A program made the position numbers and the translations under genes. From VYFG01 sp965203365 (GTDB lineage Bacteria; Pseudomonadota; Gammaproteobacteria; Arenicellales; Poriferihabitantaceae): 64,000 bases of DNA. Numbering within the stretch: the stretch's first letter is position 1; every line of letters starts with the position of its first letter. The notes under the pieces are model-generated. The model saw nothing but the letters and a program-made list of their open reading frames with translations, searched no databases and had not been told where the DNA came from. Below are positions 26,798 through 35,964 of this stretch, piece after piece. The stretch spans positions 1,240,001 through 1,304,000 of the forward strand of contig OZ241878.1 in assembly GCA_965203365.1 (NCBI GenBank). The letters are read 5' to 3'.

Positions 26798-26826
26798 AAG
26801 AAAGGCGGCTTGATGCCGCCTTTCTT
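26798..26826 (+). terminator. rho-independent terminator/attenuator between binding protein and permease
   Basis: Perfect 12-bp stem AAGAAAGGCGGC / GCCGCCTTTCTT around loop TTGAT, followed by ATTCTTTACC. It starts 12 bases after the binding-protein stop codon. Partial termination would give more binding protein than permease, as is usual for TRAP systems. Confidence 0.8.
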
Positions 26827-26902
26827 ATTCTTTACCCCAGTTTGATGACTGATCTCCACCCGACGGCATACATCGCCCCATCGCCTATCCGGAAAGCTAT
26901 TC

Positions 26903-29503
26903 ATGGCAGACCGCCCTACCCCACAAGCTGCTGAAGACCTTGCTGCCTCCGTGGACACGGGTGCCCGCAATCCTGTCGGCTGGCAACGACACCTGATCCC
27001 GATCACCGCCTTTGTCTGGGCCGTGTTCCAGCTATACATCGCTTCCAACCTGCCGTTTCTGCTCACAGAATGGACAGGGATCAGTTGGGTGGTGACCAAC
27101 TCCAATGCGCGTCTGATCCATCTGGCCTTCGCCCTGTTGCTGGCTTCCATGGCCTTTCCTCTGATCAAGGCCTGTCCGACGCATAAGATCCCCTGGTTCG
27201 ACTGGATCCTGGCGGCGTTGGGCATCATGGCCTGCCTCTATATTGTGATATTCCGGGATCAGATCGCCATCCGGGCCGGTCTGCCGACTAGTGCCGATCT
27301 GGTGATGTCGACCATCGGCATGCTGGTGCTCGGGGTGACGGTGTTCCGGGCCCTGGGACTGCCATTGCTGATCGTGGCTTCCACCTTTCTTCTCTATGTC
27401 TTCTTTGGCCATGCGGAAATTCTTCCCGATGCGATCCGTTGGAAAGGTGCTTCCTACGGCAAGGCCATGTGGCACTTCTGGATGCAGGGCGAAGGGGTCT
27501 TTGGGGTCGCATTGGGCGTATCCGCCTCACTGATCTTCCTGTTTGTCCTGTTTGGCTCGATTCTGGAAAAGGCCGGTGCGGGTAACTTTTTCATCAAGAT
27601 CGCTTTTGCCCTGCTCGGCCATTTGCGCGGAGGACCTGCCAAGGCGGCCGTGGTCGCTTCCGCCATGAGCGGTCTGTACTCTGGTTCTTCCATCGCGAAT
27701 ACGGTCACCACAGGGACCTTCACCATCCCTCTGATGAAAAAAACCGGGTTCACCCCGGAAAAGGCCGGTGCCGTGGAGGTGGCCTCCTCGACCAATGGCC
27801 AGCTGACCCCGCCCGTGATGGGAGCGGCAGCTTTCCTGATCTCCGAGTTCACGGGCATCACCTATACTGAAATCATCAAGCATGCCTTGGTCCCCGCCCT
27901 GGTCTCCTATATCGCCCTGATCTACATCGTCCACCTGGAGGCCATGAAGCTGGACCTCAAGGGCCTCCAAAAACCCCCTTCATCCCTGACCCTGGCGACC
28001 AAGATCATCGGATTCCTGGGAGGGTTCATTGGGATCGCCATTCTGGGTCTGGGGGTCTATTTCGGTCTGGGCTGGATCAAGGACGTGGTCCCGGATGCCG
28101 CCTTCACCGTGGTCGCGGTGTTCTGCTCCTTGCTCTATCTTCTCTTGCTGTGGTTCGCATCACGTGAACCCGACCTGCCTGTCGAAGCGTCACTGGATCA
28201 GTTGCCGCGTGTCGGTCCCACGGCCATCACCGGGCTGTATTACTTGCTGCCGATCATCATTTTGATCTGGTGCATCGTGATTGAACGACTGTCGCCAAGT
28301 CTGTCCGCCTTCTGGGCGACCATGGCCATGATTGGAGTGACCCTGACACAGCATCCTATCAAGGCATGGATGCGAGGGGAACAAAATCCCTGGAAGGCGT
28401 TCCGCCGAGGCGTCAATGAATGGGTCGAGGGCATGATCGCCGGGTCTCGAAACATGATCAGCATCGGGGTCGCAACCGGGGCTGCCGGTATTATTGTGGG
28501 CACAATTTCGCTGACCGGCGCCCACCAGGTGGTCGGAGAGTTTGTCGAATTTCTGTCGGGAGGCAGCCTGATCCTGATGCTGATCCTGGTTGCTGTGATG
28601 AGCCTGATCCTCGGGATGGGCCTGCCCACCACCGCCAATTATATTGTGGTCTCGTCCCTCATGGCACCGGTCATCGTTTCCTTGGGGGCCTCGCATGGAC
28701 TGATCGTCCCGCTCATCGCCGTCCACTTGTTCGTGTTCTACTTCGGCATCCTGGCCGACGATACGCCACCGGTGGGACTGGCTGCTTTCGCGGCGGCCGC
28801 CATCTCCGGTGGAGATCCGATCCGGACCGGCTTGCAAGGGTTTGCCTACGACATCCGTACGGCACTTCTGCCGTTCTTGTTCATCTTCAACACGGAACTG
28901 CTTCTGATCGACGTTTCGGTGATGAAGGCATTTTTCGTCTTTATCGTCGCCGTTATTGCGATGATGCTGTTTGCATCCGCCACACAGGGCTGGTTCATTA
29001 CCCGCAATCGGGCATGGGAATCCATTCTCCTGTTGCTGGTGGCGTTTACCCTGTTTCGCCCGGGGTTCTGGCTGGACCGGGTGGACCCACCCTATGAAGA
29101 AATCGAACCTGCTCGGATCTACGAAATCGTCGATGTCACACCGACGGACGGCATATTGACCATGGTCGTAGAAGGACCGGATTTCGACACTGGCGAGATC
29201 GTCAGCACGACTATCCTGGTACCTACCGGCGATCGAGACAGAGCCAGCAAACGACTCGAATCAGCCGGATTGACGGTGGTCGTGGAAGACGGGATGGCAC
29301 GGATTGAGGAGCCGTTCCCGGGGACCCGTTACTTCGAATCGATCGGTAAGCAATTCGATTATTATCTGGACGAACCGGTCCGGGTCGCTTCTATCCAAAA
29401 GAAGAGGGACCGTTTGCCCAAGGAGGTATTCTATATCCCCGCCTTCATGCTGCTGGGCTTGGTCTATCTGGGCCAGCGGTCCCGAAAACGTCGGTTGAAT
29501 TGA
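26903..29503 (+). CDS. TRAP transporter fused permease (DctQM, TAXI type) with DUF3394 C-terminus
   Basis: 866 residues. An N-terminal DctQ-like part (helices about residues 30-220) is fused to a DctM-like part with SGLYSGSSIANTVTTGTFTIPLMKK, EVASSTNGQLTPPVMGAAAFLI, GMGLPTTANYIVVSSLMAPVI and FGILADDTPPVGLAAFAAAAIS, all typical of the 4TM/12TM fused TRAP family. A soluble C-terminal segment of about 150 residues (EIVDVTPTDGILTMVVEGPDFD and following, DUF3394) is followed by a last helix (VFYIPAFMLLGLVYLG). The substrate is that of the TAXI protein upstream, unknown. Confidence 0.93.
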   Translation: MADRPTPQAAEDLAASVDTGARNPVGWQRHLIPITAFVWAVFQLYIASNLPFLLTEWTGISWVVTNSNARLIHLAFALLLASMAFPLIKACPTHKIPWFDWILAALGIMACLYIVIFRDQIAIRAGLPTSADLVMSTIGMLVLGVTVFRALGLPLLIVASTFLLYVFFGHAEILPDAIRWKGASYGKAMWHFWMQGEGVFGVALGVSASLIFLFVLFGSILEKAGAGNFFIKIAFALLGHLRGGPAKAAVVASAMSGLYSGSSIANTVTTGTFTIPLMKKTGFTPEKAGAVEVASSTNGQLTPPVMGAAAFLISEFTGITYTEIIKHALVPALVSYIALIYIVHLEAMKLDLKGLQKPPSSLTLATKIIGFLGGFIGIAILGLGVYFGLGWIKDVVPDAAFTVVAVFCSLLYLLLLWFASREPDLPVEASLDQLPRVGPTAITGLYYLLPIIILIWCIVIERLSPSLSAFWATMAMIGVTLTQHPIKAWMRGEQNPWKAFRRGVNEWVEGMIAGSRNMISIGVATGAAGIIVGTISLTGAHQVVGEFVEFLSGGSLILMLILVAVMSLILGMGLPTTANYIVVSSLMAPVIVSLGASHGLIVPLIAVHLFVFYFGILADDTPPVGLAAFAAAAISGGDPIRTGLQGFAYDIRTALLPFLFIFNTELLLIDVSVMKAFFVFIVAVIAMMLFASATQGWFITRNRAWESILLLLVAFTLFRPGFWLDRVDPPYEEIEPARIYEIVDVTPTDGILTMVVEGPDFDTGEIVSTTILVPTGDRDRASKRLESAGLTVVVEDGMARIEEPFPGTRYFESIGKQFDYYLDEPVRVASIQKKRDRLPKEVFYIPAFMLLGLVYLGQRSRKRRLN

Positions 29504-30118
29504 CGAACGCCCCGGGGTTTCACCAAGCTTCCAGGGACGACGGCCGGTCAAGATCACGGATACCCATACCCGGATCGACTGGGCGCATTGCATTCGAGAC
29601 CCGCTGGAAGAACGTGATCTGCAGACGGAAAAGGGGACGCTGGTCATGGACCATGGAAACCCGCACTCCCTGGCACCAGCCCGGCGGTGGGCTCAGCAAG
29701 GGGATCTCCACGACCCACCCAAACAGGGCAGTGGGCTCCACCTCGCTGAAATTGAGCTGAGTGTTTTGAAACGCTAATGCCTGGCTGGTCGAATCGACCG
29801 GACCAACAAGGTAAGGGATCCAGTGGCGGCGTGGAATACGGATCGCAATCAACGATAAACTCCAGTCGACTGGCCATTTCGTACCGAAGATGCGCGGGTG
29901 AAACTGAAACGGCGATATCCGAATGTTTAGGATTTACATTGTACTAGGAGGGTCATCCGCATCAGTGCCTGATGTGCTTCCGGGGCCAGGGTGACTCGGT
30001 AGCGGGGCACTCGTCGGGACCCTCGGTCTGAACGGGGGGTCCCCGATAGCAAACCATCGAGTCCATGCGAGGTTTTATGTTTGCAGCGTACTAATTCCCG
30101 ATGTGTCTGAGCCACATA
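29504..30118. other. 615-base gap without a firm gene
   Basis: A minus-strand frame (29520-29852, 110 residues, containing LNFSEVEPTALFGWVVEIPL and RPLFRLQITFFQRVSNAMRP) looks somewhat protein-like but has no recognised family and no SD; another minus frame (29644-29877) overlaps it. Together they may be a frameshifted small gene. Nothing recognisable was seen from 29900 to 30118. Confidence 0.3.
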
Positions 30119-30775
30119 TCAAACTCGTGCCGCTGCCATGGTGACTTGGGCCAACTGACGTTCAATTTCCCGAACGGCCGTCGTCACAGCCTGCCCGATT
30201 AGATCCATGTTCTTGACCTGCTCGATTCGGCCTACAGAAGCCTTCATCTCCCTTTCTGAAAGCAAGTATCTGAACAAGTCACCGGCATCTACCAAGGCGA
30301 TGATGGCAATATCACGGGGGTCGGGGATTTCATCACTGAACAGGATCGACATAATCCGCAGCTTGACCTCCCGATTCGCTTTTCCGTCCACAAGGGGATA
30401 GCGGCGGGTCTTGAAAACCCAAAGAAATCGATCGTCTTCCCGACTCAGAATGCCCTTTTCGCAAAGACGTGAAAGCGCTTTTTCTTTCACCTCCCCGGAG
30501 AGGCTTTGACAGTGTTCGACCCAATATCGGGCATCATGCCCACCGTCTTCTTCGGTCAGGTGCTTCAGCACCGGATCCAGCAAGTCGTCACCGACTGGAT
30601 CCGAATTGATAATCACCAGTTGATCCAGGTCAGTATCGATCTTCCCCTCAAGAGCCAAGTCCATCAAGACGGCTCCAGCCAGCACACATCGGAGATAATG
30701 ATCCGGAACATGAATAAAGCGCCCTTCTTCGTCTTCAAGAAGCAGAAGCATGATTTCTTCGGCAAATCTCAGCAC
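30119..30775 (-). CDS. GOLPH3/VPS74 (GPP34) family protein
   Basis: 218 residues. The sequence follows the GPP34 domain from end to end: LRFAEEIMLLLLEDEEGRF, LAGAVLMDLALEGKIDTD, then DARYWVEHCQ..., LVDGKANREVKLRI and the C-terminal block PDPRDIAIIALVDAGDLFRYLLS followed by RIEQVKNMDLIGQAV. In eukaryotes this fold binds phosphatidylinositol-4-phosphate at the Golgi; in bacteria the function is unknown and it is found mainly in actinobacteria and scattered proteobacteria. Starts at GTG 30775. No functional link to neighbours is evident. Confidence 0.88.
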   Translation of the reverse strand: MLRFAEEIMLLLLEDEEGRFIHVPDHYLRCVLAGAVLMDLALEGKIDTDLDQLVIINSDPVGDDLLDPVLKHLTEEDGGHDARYWVEHCQSLSGEVKEKALSRLCEKGILSREDDRFLWVFKTRRYPLVDGKANREVKLRIMSILFSDEIPDPRDIAIIALVDAGDLFRYLLSEREMKASVGRIEQVKNMDLIGQAVTTAVREIERQLAQVTMAAARV

Positions 30776-30996
30776 AGCAACCTCGTCAGTCTCATGTTTC
30801 GTGATGATAGTATATCAACTGAATCGTCTTTCGTGAACTTCTCTTGAATTTTTCCTCCGCATGGAACCCGGGTCAGTGACCCACCGGGACGGCGGTCCAA
30901 TCCAGGCGGTGTTTTTTCCGAGTGTCCGCAAGCGGTCGACGAGACCGCGTGCCTCATCAAGGGGCTGGACGATTCCAGTCCCGGTCGGGTGAGACC

Positions 30997-33426
30997 TCAG
31001 GCACGCAGTTTTTCACCCTTGGAGTCAAACAGGGGGGCTGCCAGCAACGTGGCCTGGGTGGGAATCCCCAACACACCCACTGCGAAATCATCGCCGGGCA
31101 CCGCCTCTTTTCGGTCCACATAGCCAATGGAGACGGAAGTGTTGAACGTGAAGCTGTAGGACCCGGAGGTCACACGGCCCACATATTTTCCATCTCGAAA
31201 GATGGCTTCACCCCCCCACGCATCCGCCCCGTCCTTGCCTGACTTCGTTTCAATCCGGAAAAAACACATCAACTGCCTCGGTGGAAGATCCTTGATGGCC
31301 ATATAAGCCTCGCGTCCGTGAAATTCCGGTTTCTCGGTTTTGACCAGGGCCTCCATTCTGGACTCGGTAGGCCACCATTCCGGGGAATATTCCCGTCCCC
31401 AGCTACCGTAACCCTTTTCAATTCGCAAGGAACCCAGCGCCCGGGAACCAACTGGACGAATTCCCAAAAGCTGACCGTGGTCCAGAATCTTGCGATACAG
31501 GGCCAACTGGTTTTCTTCCGCCACATACAACTCGTAGCCTAGGTCCCCGGTGAAAGACACCCGCATCACAATCACATCGTAGCCATCGAGGACAATCTGG
31601 CAGTTGCGCATAAAACGAAAATCCTCATTCCCCCAGGCTCCCCCGGTCAGGCTCTGCATGAGAGCCCGGGCATTGGGACCGGCTATGTTGAATCCGCATA
31701 TCGATTTGGTGACGGATTCAAAATGCACCCCGTCCGCCGGGAGATAGCGGTTGAACAGACGACGGTGATAATCCTCGGCAATCCCCGATCCGATCATGAA
31801 CAGTTTGTCATCTTCCAGTCTCGCGACCGTGAAATCACCCGCCAGGCCGCCCCGCAGACTCAAAAGGGGAGCCAGACAAGTTCGGCCATTCTCTCTTGGC
31901 ACATGGTTCGCCACAATCCGGTTAAGCCATTCCCGAGCATTCGGGCCCTGGATCAGATACTTGGCAAAGTTCGAAGTATCCACGACTCCCACCGCATTTC
32001 GCACCGTGGCAGCCTCCTGACCCATCACCTCAAACCATCTCGGCCGCTCGAATGTGAATTCATCCTCTTGTCGCACGCCTTCAGAGGCATACCAGTGAGG
32101 GTGTTCATAACCAAAGGAAAATCCGAACACCGCACCCATGGATGTCTGCAAATCATAGACCGGCCGTTTCCTGATCGGACGCCCCGCAGGTCGTTCTTCA
32201 TTCGGAAAATGGATGCTGAATCGGGTACCATAGGTTTCCATCGCCTTGGCCTTGGCATAGCCAGCATCCGCCCAATCACCATAGCGAGTGACATCCCAGG
32301 GAAACATGTCCAACTCGGGCTCACCTTCGACAATCCATTGCGCCAAAGTCAATCCCAGTCCCGCACTTTGGCTGAATCCGGGGATGATCCCGTTACAGCA
32401 CCAGTAGTTCTTCAGATCGCGGACCGGACCCAGCAACGCAGAAGAATCCGGTGACCAGATCATGGGGCCATTAATCACCTTTTTCACCCCCGCTTCCGCC
32501 AGTGCTGGAACGCGGTCACAAGCGCACATGAAGTTCTCGGCGATCCGCTCGAGATCCTCGGGGAGCAGATCATGGCCGAAATCCATCGGTGTTCCATCCG
32601 GCGCCCAGAACCGACCCTCCTTTTCGTAGGCTCCGACCAGCAATCCCTGACCTTCCTGGCGCATATAGTATTCCATATCCCGATCCGCCACGGATGGCAG
32701 CTCCCGATCCATGGCCGCGATTTCCGGTATCGTTTCCGTGATCAGGTATTGATGCTCCATGGTCATCAACGGTAAATGGATACCCACCATGGCGGCTACT
32801 TCCCGACCCCATAGCCCCGCTGCATTCACCACATGCTCTGCGATGATGGCCCCATTGGGGGTGATGACTTCCCAGGTGTGGTCCGGTCGCTGTCTGGTGT
32901 CTACCACCGGGGTGAAGCGATGAATCGTTGCGCCCCGCTGGCGAGCCCCCTGGGCATACGCATGGGTAATGCCCGAGGGATCGACATGCCCCGCCATGGG
33001 CTCATACATCGCACACACCACATTATCGAGTTTCAGTAGAGGATGCAAAGCCAGGGCTTCTTCGTTCGTGATTTCATAGAACTCGGCCTCGAAGGCGTGC
33101 GCCTTAGATGCCTGTAGTCGAAGCTGATGGGCCCGGTCCCTCGTGCAAGCCAGATAGATGGAGCCGGCCTGGTGCAGTCCACAGGACTGTCCGGTTTCCG
33201 CTTCCAGCTCTTGGTACACCTTCATGGTGTAGTACTGCAGACGGGAAATATTGTTGTTGTCATGCAGGCCGTGGGTATTGGCGGCCGCATGCCAAGTGGA
33301 ACCGGATGTCAGTTCATTGCGCTCTAGCAACATCACATCGCTCCAGCCAAGTTTGGTCAGGTGATACAGGATACTGCATCCAATCAAGCCACCACCGATG
33401 ACCACAACCCGAGCTTGGGTTTTCAT
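30997..33426 (-). CDS. dimethylglycine/sarcosine-dehydrogenase-like FAD and folate-binding enzyme
   Basis: 809 residues from ATG 33426 (MKTQARVVVIGGGLIGCSIL). N-terminal DAO-type FAD domain: GGGLIGCS, ELTSGSTWHAAANTH, where H46 matches the histidine that carries covalent FAD in dimethylglycine dehydrogenase, and NGPMIWSPDSSALLGPV. The C-terminal half is a GcvT-like aminomethyltransferase domain (VGVVDTSNFAKYLIQGPNA, SFTGDLGYELYVA, ALGSLRIEKGYGSWGREY, CFFRIE). It demethylates an N-methyl amino acid, passing the C1 unit to tetrahydrofolate. The aminotransferase gene upstream ends 50 bases before it. Exact N-methyl substrate unknown. Confidence 0.92.
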   Translation of the reverse strand: MKTQARVVVIGGGLIGCSILYHLTKLGWSDVMLLERNELTSGSTWHAAANTHGLHDNNNISRLQYYTMKVYQELEAETGQSCGLHQAGSIYLACTRDRAHQLRLQASKAHAFEAEFYEITNEEALALHPLLKLDNVVCAMYEPMAGHVDPSGITHAYAQGARQRGATIHRFTPVVDTRQRPDHTWEVITPNGAIIAEHVVNAAGLWGREVAAMVGIHLPLMTMEHQYLITETIPEIAAMDRELPSVADRDMEYYMRQEGQGLLVGAYEKEGRFWAPDGTPMDFGHDLLPEDLERIAENFMCACDRVPALAEAGVKKVINGPMIWSPDSSALLGPVRDLKNYWCCNGIIPGFSQSAGLGLTLAQWIVEGEPELDMFPWDVTRYGDWADAGYAKAKAMETYGTRFSIHFPNEERPAGRPIRKRPVYDLQTSMGAVFGFSFGYEHPHWYASEGVRQEDEFTFERPRWFEVMGQEAATVRNAVGVVDTSNFAKYLIQGPNAREWLNRIVANHVPRENGRTCLAPLLSLRGGLAGDFTVARLEDDKLFMIGSGIAEDYHRRLFNRYLPADGVHFESVTKSICGFNIAGPNARALMQSLTGGAWGNEDFRFMRNCQIVLDGYDVIVMRVSFTGDLGYELYVAEENQLALYRKILDHGQLLGIRPVGSRALGSLRIEKGYGSWGREYSPEWWPTESRMEALVKTEKPEFHGREAYMAIKDLPPRQLMCFFRIETKSGKDGADAWGGEAIFRDGKYVGRVTSGSYSFTFNTSVSIGYVDRKEAVPGDDFAVGVLGIPTQATLLAAPLFDSKGEKLRA

Positions 33427-33476
33427 AGGGGAGATCTCCAGAAAGTAGTATTCAATAGCTGATGCATCATGACAAA

Positions 33477-34676
33477 CTAATTCTGTTGGACTCCCTTTCG
33501 AATCGTTCCCACATATTCGACGATCCGTTTTGCGGCAACGACCAACTTGTCTTCCGAGACACACAAGCTGATGCGCAGCAGTCCACGGGCACTGGTCCCG
33601 AAACCGTCACAAGGTAGAAGAGACACCTGATATTGATCCAACAGCTCGTCCGCGAACTGCAGGCTGCTGATCGGCAACTCCCGGATATCCAGCACCACGA
33701 ACATGCCACCCTGTGCACTGTATACCCGAACCCCTGCCAATCCCTGAAGAGTTTCTACCAACACCTGATAGCGACGGTCCATCGATTCGCGCACCAGATC
33801 AGGAGTATGATCGTCCCTCTCCAGAGCCATTACCGCCGCATCCTGGATGAATGCAGGCAACCCATAAGATAGACACAACGACAGGTTGGACAAATGATGG
33901 ATCAATTCCTCGGGCCCCACCGCCCAGCCCATCCGCCACCCCGTCATCCGATGCGATTTCGACAGGCTGGAAATCGTTACACAGACCGGGGCAGCCCGCA
34001 CCAGGGAAGCCGGACTGAACCGATCCTCCAGCGGCAAAATCGATTGATACACCTCGTCACTGATGAGCCAGATGTCATGTTGCAGACACAAGTCCACCAC
34101 CGCTTCAAATTGCGCTGGGGTATAAATCACTCCCGTCGGATTGTTGGGTGAATTGAGCAGGACCACCCGGGTGCGGGGGGTGATCGCCGCTTCAATTCGA
34201 TCCGGATCAATCTGAAAACCCTGCTCCGGATCGGTCGGCACTGCCACCATGGTCGCCCCAGGAGCCGTCACCGTGGCCGGATAGGTGCTGTAGAAGGGCT
34301 CCGATAAAATGGCCTCATCCCCGGGTTCCAAAAGGCACTGACACACCGCAAACAGGGCATTTTGCGCCCCGCTCGTAACCAAGCAATTGGCTGGCGCCAC
34401 GGATTGACCGGTCCGCCGCTGATGATGCCTCGCAATGGCCGCACGTAACGGACCAATCCCCTCGACCGGCGTATAATGATGCCGGCCCGCTTGCAGGCTC
34501 TGAATCGCGGCATCGACGATCGGCTGCGGGGTCCGCTCTTCCGTTTCCTGTCCCACGCTCAGCAATAGGATGTCTTCCCCGGCTTCCAGCCGAGCCAGTC
34601 CACGATAGTGCACCGCCCAGCTATCCACACTTTCTCCTGAAATCCGCTTGGTTACATCAGAAAAATTCATTCCCAT
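33477..34676 (-). CDS. class I/II pyridoxal-phosphate aminotransferase
   Basis: 399 residues from ATG 34676 (another ATG two codons on). Fold-type I aminotransferase: SVGQETEERTPQPI, TSGAQNALFAVCQCLLEPGDE, LNSPNNPTGV (substrate/PLP Asn), SDEVYQSI, the PLP lysine in SSLSKSHRMTGWRMGW and the C-terminal Arg in GLLRISLCVSE. It resembles aspartate/valine-pyruvate-type enzymes. Directly upstream of, and probably cotranscribed with, the dimethylglycine-dehydrogenase-like gene, so it may deaminate the product of demethylation. Confidence 0.92.
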   Translation of the reverse strand: MGMNFSDVTKRISGESVDSWAVHYRGLARLEAGEDILLLSVGQETEERTPQPIVDAAIQSLQAGRHHYTPVEGIGPLRAAIARHHQRRTGQSVAPANCLVTSGAQNALFAVCQCLLEPGDEAILSEPFYSTYPATVTAPGATMVAVPTDPEQGFQIDPDRIEAAITPRTRVVLLNSPNNPTGVIYTPAQFEAVVDLCLQHDIWLISDEVYQSILPLEDRFSPASLVRAAPVCVTISSLSKSHRMTGWRMGWAVGPEELIHHLSNLSLCLSYGLPAFIQDAAVMALERDDHTPDLVRESMDRRYQVLVETLQGLAGVRVYSAQGGMFVVLDIRELPISSLQFADELLDQYQVSLLPCDGFGTSARGLLRISLCVSEDKLVVAAKRIVEYVGTIRKGVQQN

Positions 34677-35140
34677 GATAAGGTTCTCTTCCACAAAATT
34701 GCCAATCACTGATCCATAGGAAATCGATCGCCAGCATCCGTTCCAACCTTCAAACGACCGCCCGGATTCTGCCATGTCCCTTGAGCAAAAAATAGCAGCT
34801 TGTAAGCGATCCCGGAGGGGCTAAATGGGCTTGGATGCCGATGTCGGATCACAGTGGAATGATCGACGGCTTCTTGGGGTGATGGTAAACAGGGAAACCA
34901 CATGGACCCATTTCAAATGTTGACTACCACATCGGGAAATTTCCGATAGACTCCAGAATTACCGAGCCTAAGAAAGCCACAAAATGGCCCGGAGCACCCA
35001 GAGACAACCGCCCAAGAACCGCAGCTCATTCCAATCCGCAGGAGATACCGTGCGTGCAGGATACCAGCAGCAAGTTTTTCACTCCGCAGACACAGTGCGT
35101 CCCAAGACCCCGTCAACCTCTATGCCAGTCTCACAACAAG
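34677..35140. other. intergenic stretch between aminotransferase and nuclease genes
   Basis: 464 bases, divergent promoter region for the aminotransferase (minus) and nuclease (plus) genes. No frame of interest, no clear -35/-10 pair. A small palindrome GGAAATTTCC lies near 34936; its meaning is unknown. Confidence 0.4.
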
Positions 35141-35908
35141 ATGATCATGAGTTTCCCGACCTCATCCCCCATGATCGTGGCCATGATGTACCTTCTCATG
35201 GCATTCATCCTGTCATCCGCCGTCCATGCACAAAGCCGCACATGGCGGGGCTTGACCGTGGCCCCTGAGGAGCGGTGTACCGCCTATGACCGACAACGAG
35301 ACTACCATTACTCACCCTCGGTAGAGCATGCGATTGTTCGACAGATCGGAGCGGTCTATGGTCCCTATACCGGTACTTGCTTCTCTTCAATGACCGAAAC
35401 GGACATTGAGCACATTATTGCATTAAGCGAAGCGCATGACTCGGGGCTATGTCGTCAGAGCCCCGATATCCGCACCCGATTTGCGAACGATATCCGCAAT
35501 CTCACCTTGGCAACGCCTCATCTCAACCGCTATCAAAAGAAGGCCAAGGATGCCGCAGAATGGCTTCCGGACAGAAACCGTTGCTGGTTTGCCGGACGTA
35601 TTGTAGAAGTGCGCCTGGCCTATGGGCTGACGATTGACCGGCGGGAGGCGAATGCACTGGAACGGATATTATCTGATTGTCCGGATACCCAAATGGAGCC
35701 TTTGATCTGCAATCATTCCAACACTGAGAAGTTCCGCCCTACTGTCCAATCAGACGACATGAACGAAGCGCTGTCCTACTATGATGACGGGCGAATCACC
35801 TGTCGGGCAACCCATCGGCACGAAATCGCGCCGGTTCCGCGCAGCCATCCGGCATACCGCTATATGCATGATGGTGATGGTGATGGCGACGGTGTCGTCT
35901 GTGAATGA
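35141..35908 (+). CDS. exported HNH (DUF1524-like) nuclease with Excalibur-type C-terminus
   Basis: 255 residues from ATG 35141 (ATGs at 35147 and 35171 are alternatives). N-terminal signal peptide MIVAMMYLLMAFILSSAVHA. The nuclease core contains DIEHIIALSEAHDSGLC, NLTLATPHLNRYQKKAKDAAEWLP and RCWFAGRIVEVRLAYGLTI, as in secreted His-Me-finger nucleases of the DUF1524 group; His in EHI and Asn in LNRYQK are the expected catalytic residues. Cysteines throughout suggest disulfides in the periplasm or outside. The C-terminal HPAYRYMHDGDGDGDGVVCE resembles the Excalibur calcium-binding motif. Likely degrades extracellular DNA for nutrient use or competition (inference). Confidence 0.87.
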   Translation: MIMSFPTSSPMIVAMMYLLMAFILSSAVHAQSRTWRGLTVAPEERCTAYDRQRDYHYSPSVEHAIVRQIGAVYGPYTGTCFSSMTETDIEHIIALSEAHDSGLCRQSPDIRTRFANDIRNLTLATPHLNRYQKKAKDAAEWLPDRNRCWFAGRIVEVRLAYGLTIDRREANALERILSDCPDTQMEPLICNHSNTEKFRPTVQSDDMNEALSYYDDGRITCRATHRHEIAPVPRSHPAYRYMHDGDGDGDGVVCE

Positions 35909-35964
35909 ACGGGTGAGAACAAAGACCAAGGGTCTTTTCCCATCCGGATTGTATAAGCGGCGGA

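Noticed and set aside
35860..35905. GATGGTGATGG repeats as a microsatellite or CRISPR-like repeat
   Set aside because: They are codons of the Asp-Gly-rich C-terminal tail of the exported nuclease; there are no spacers.
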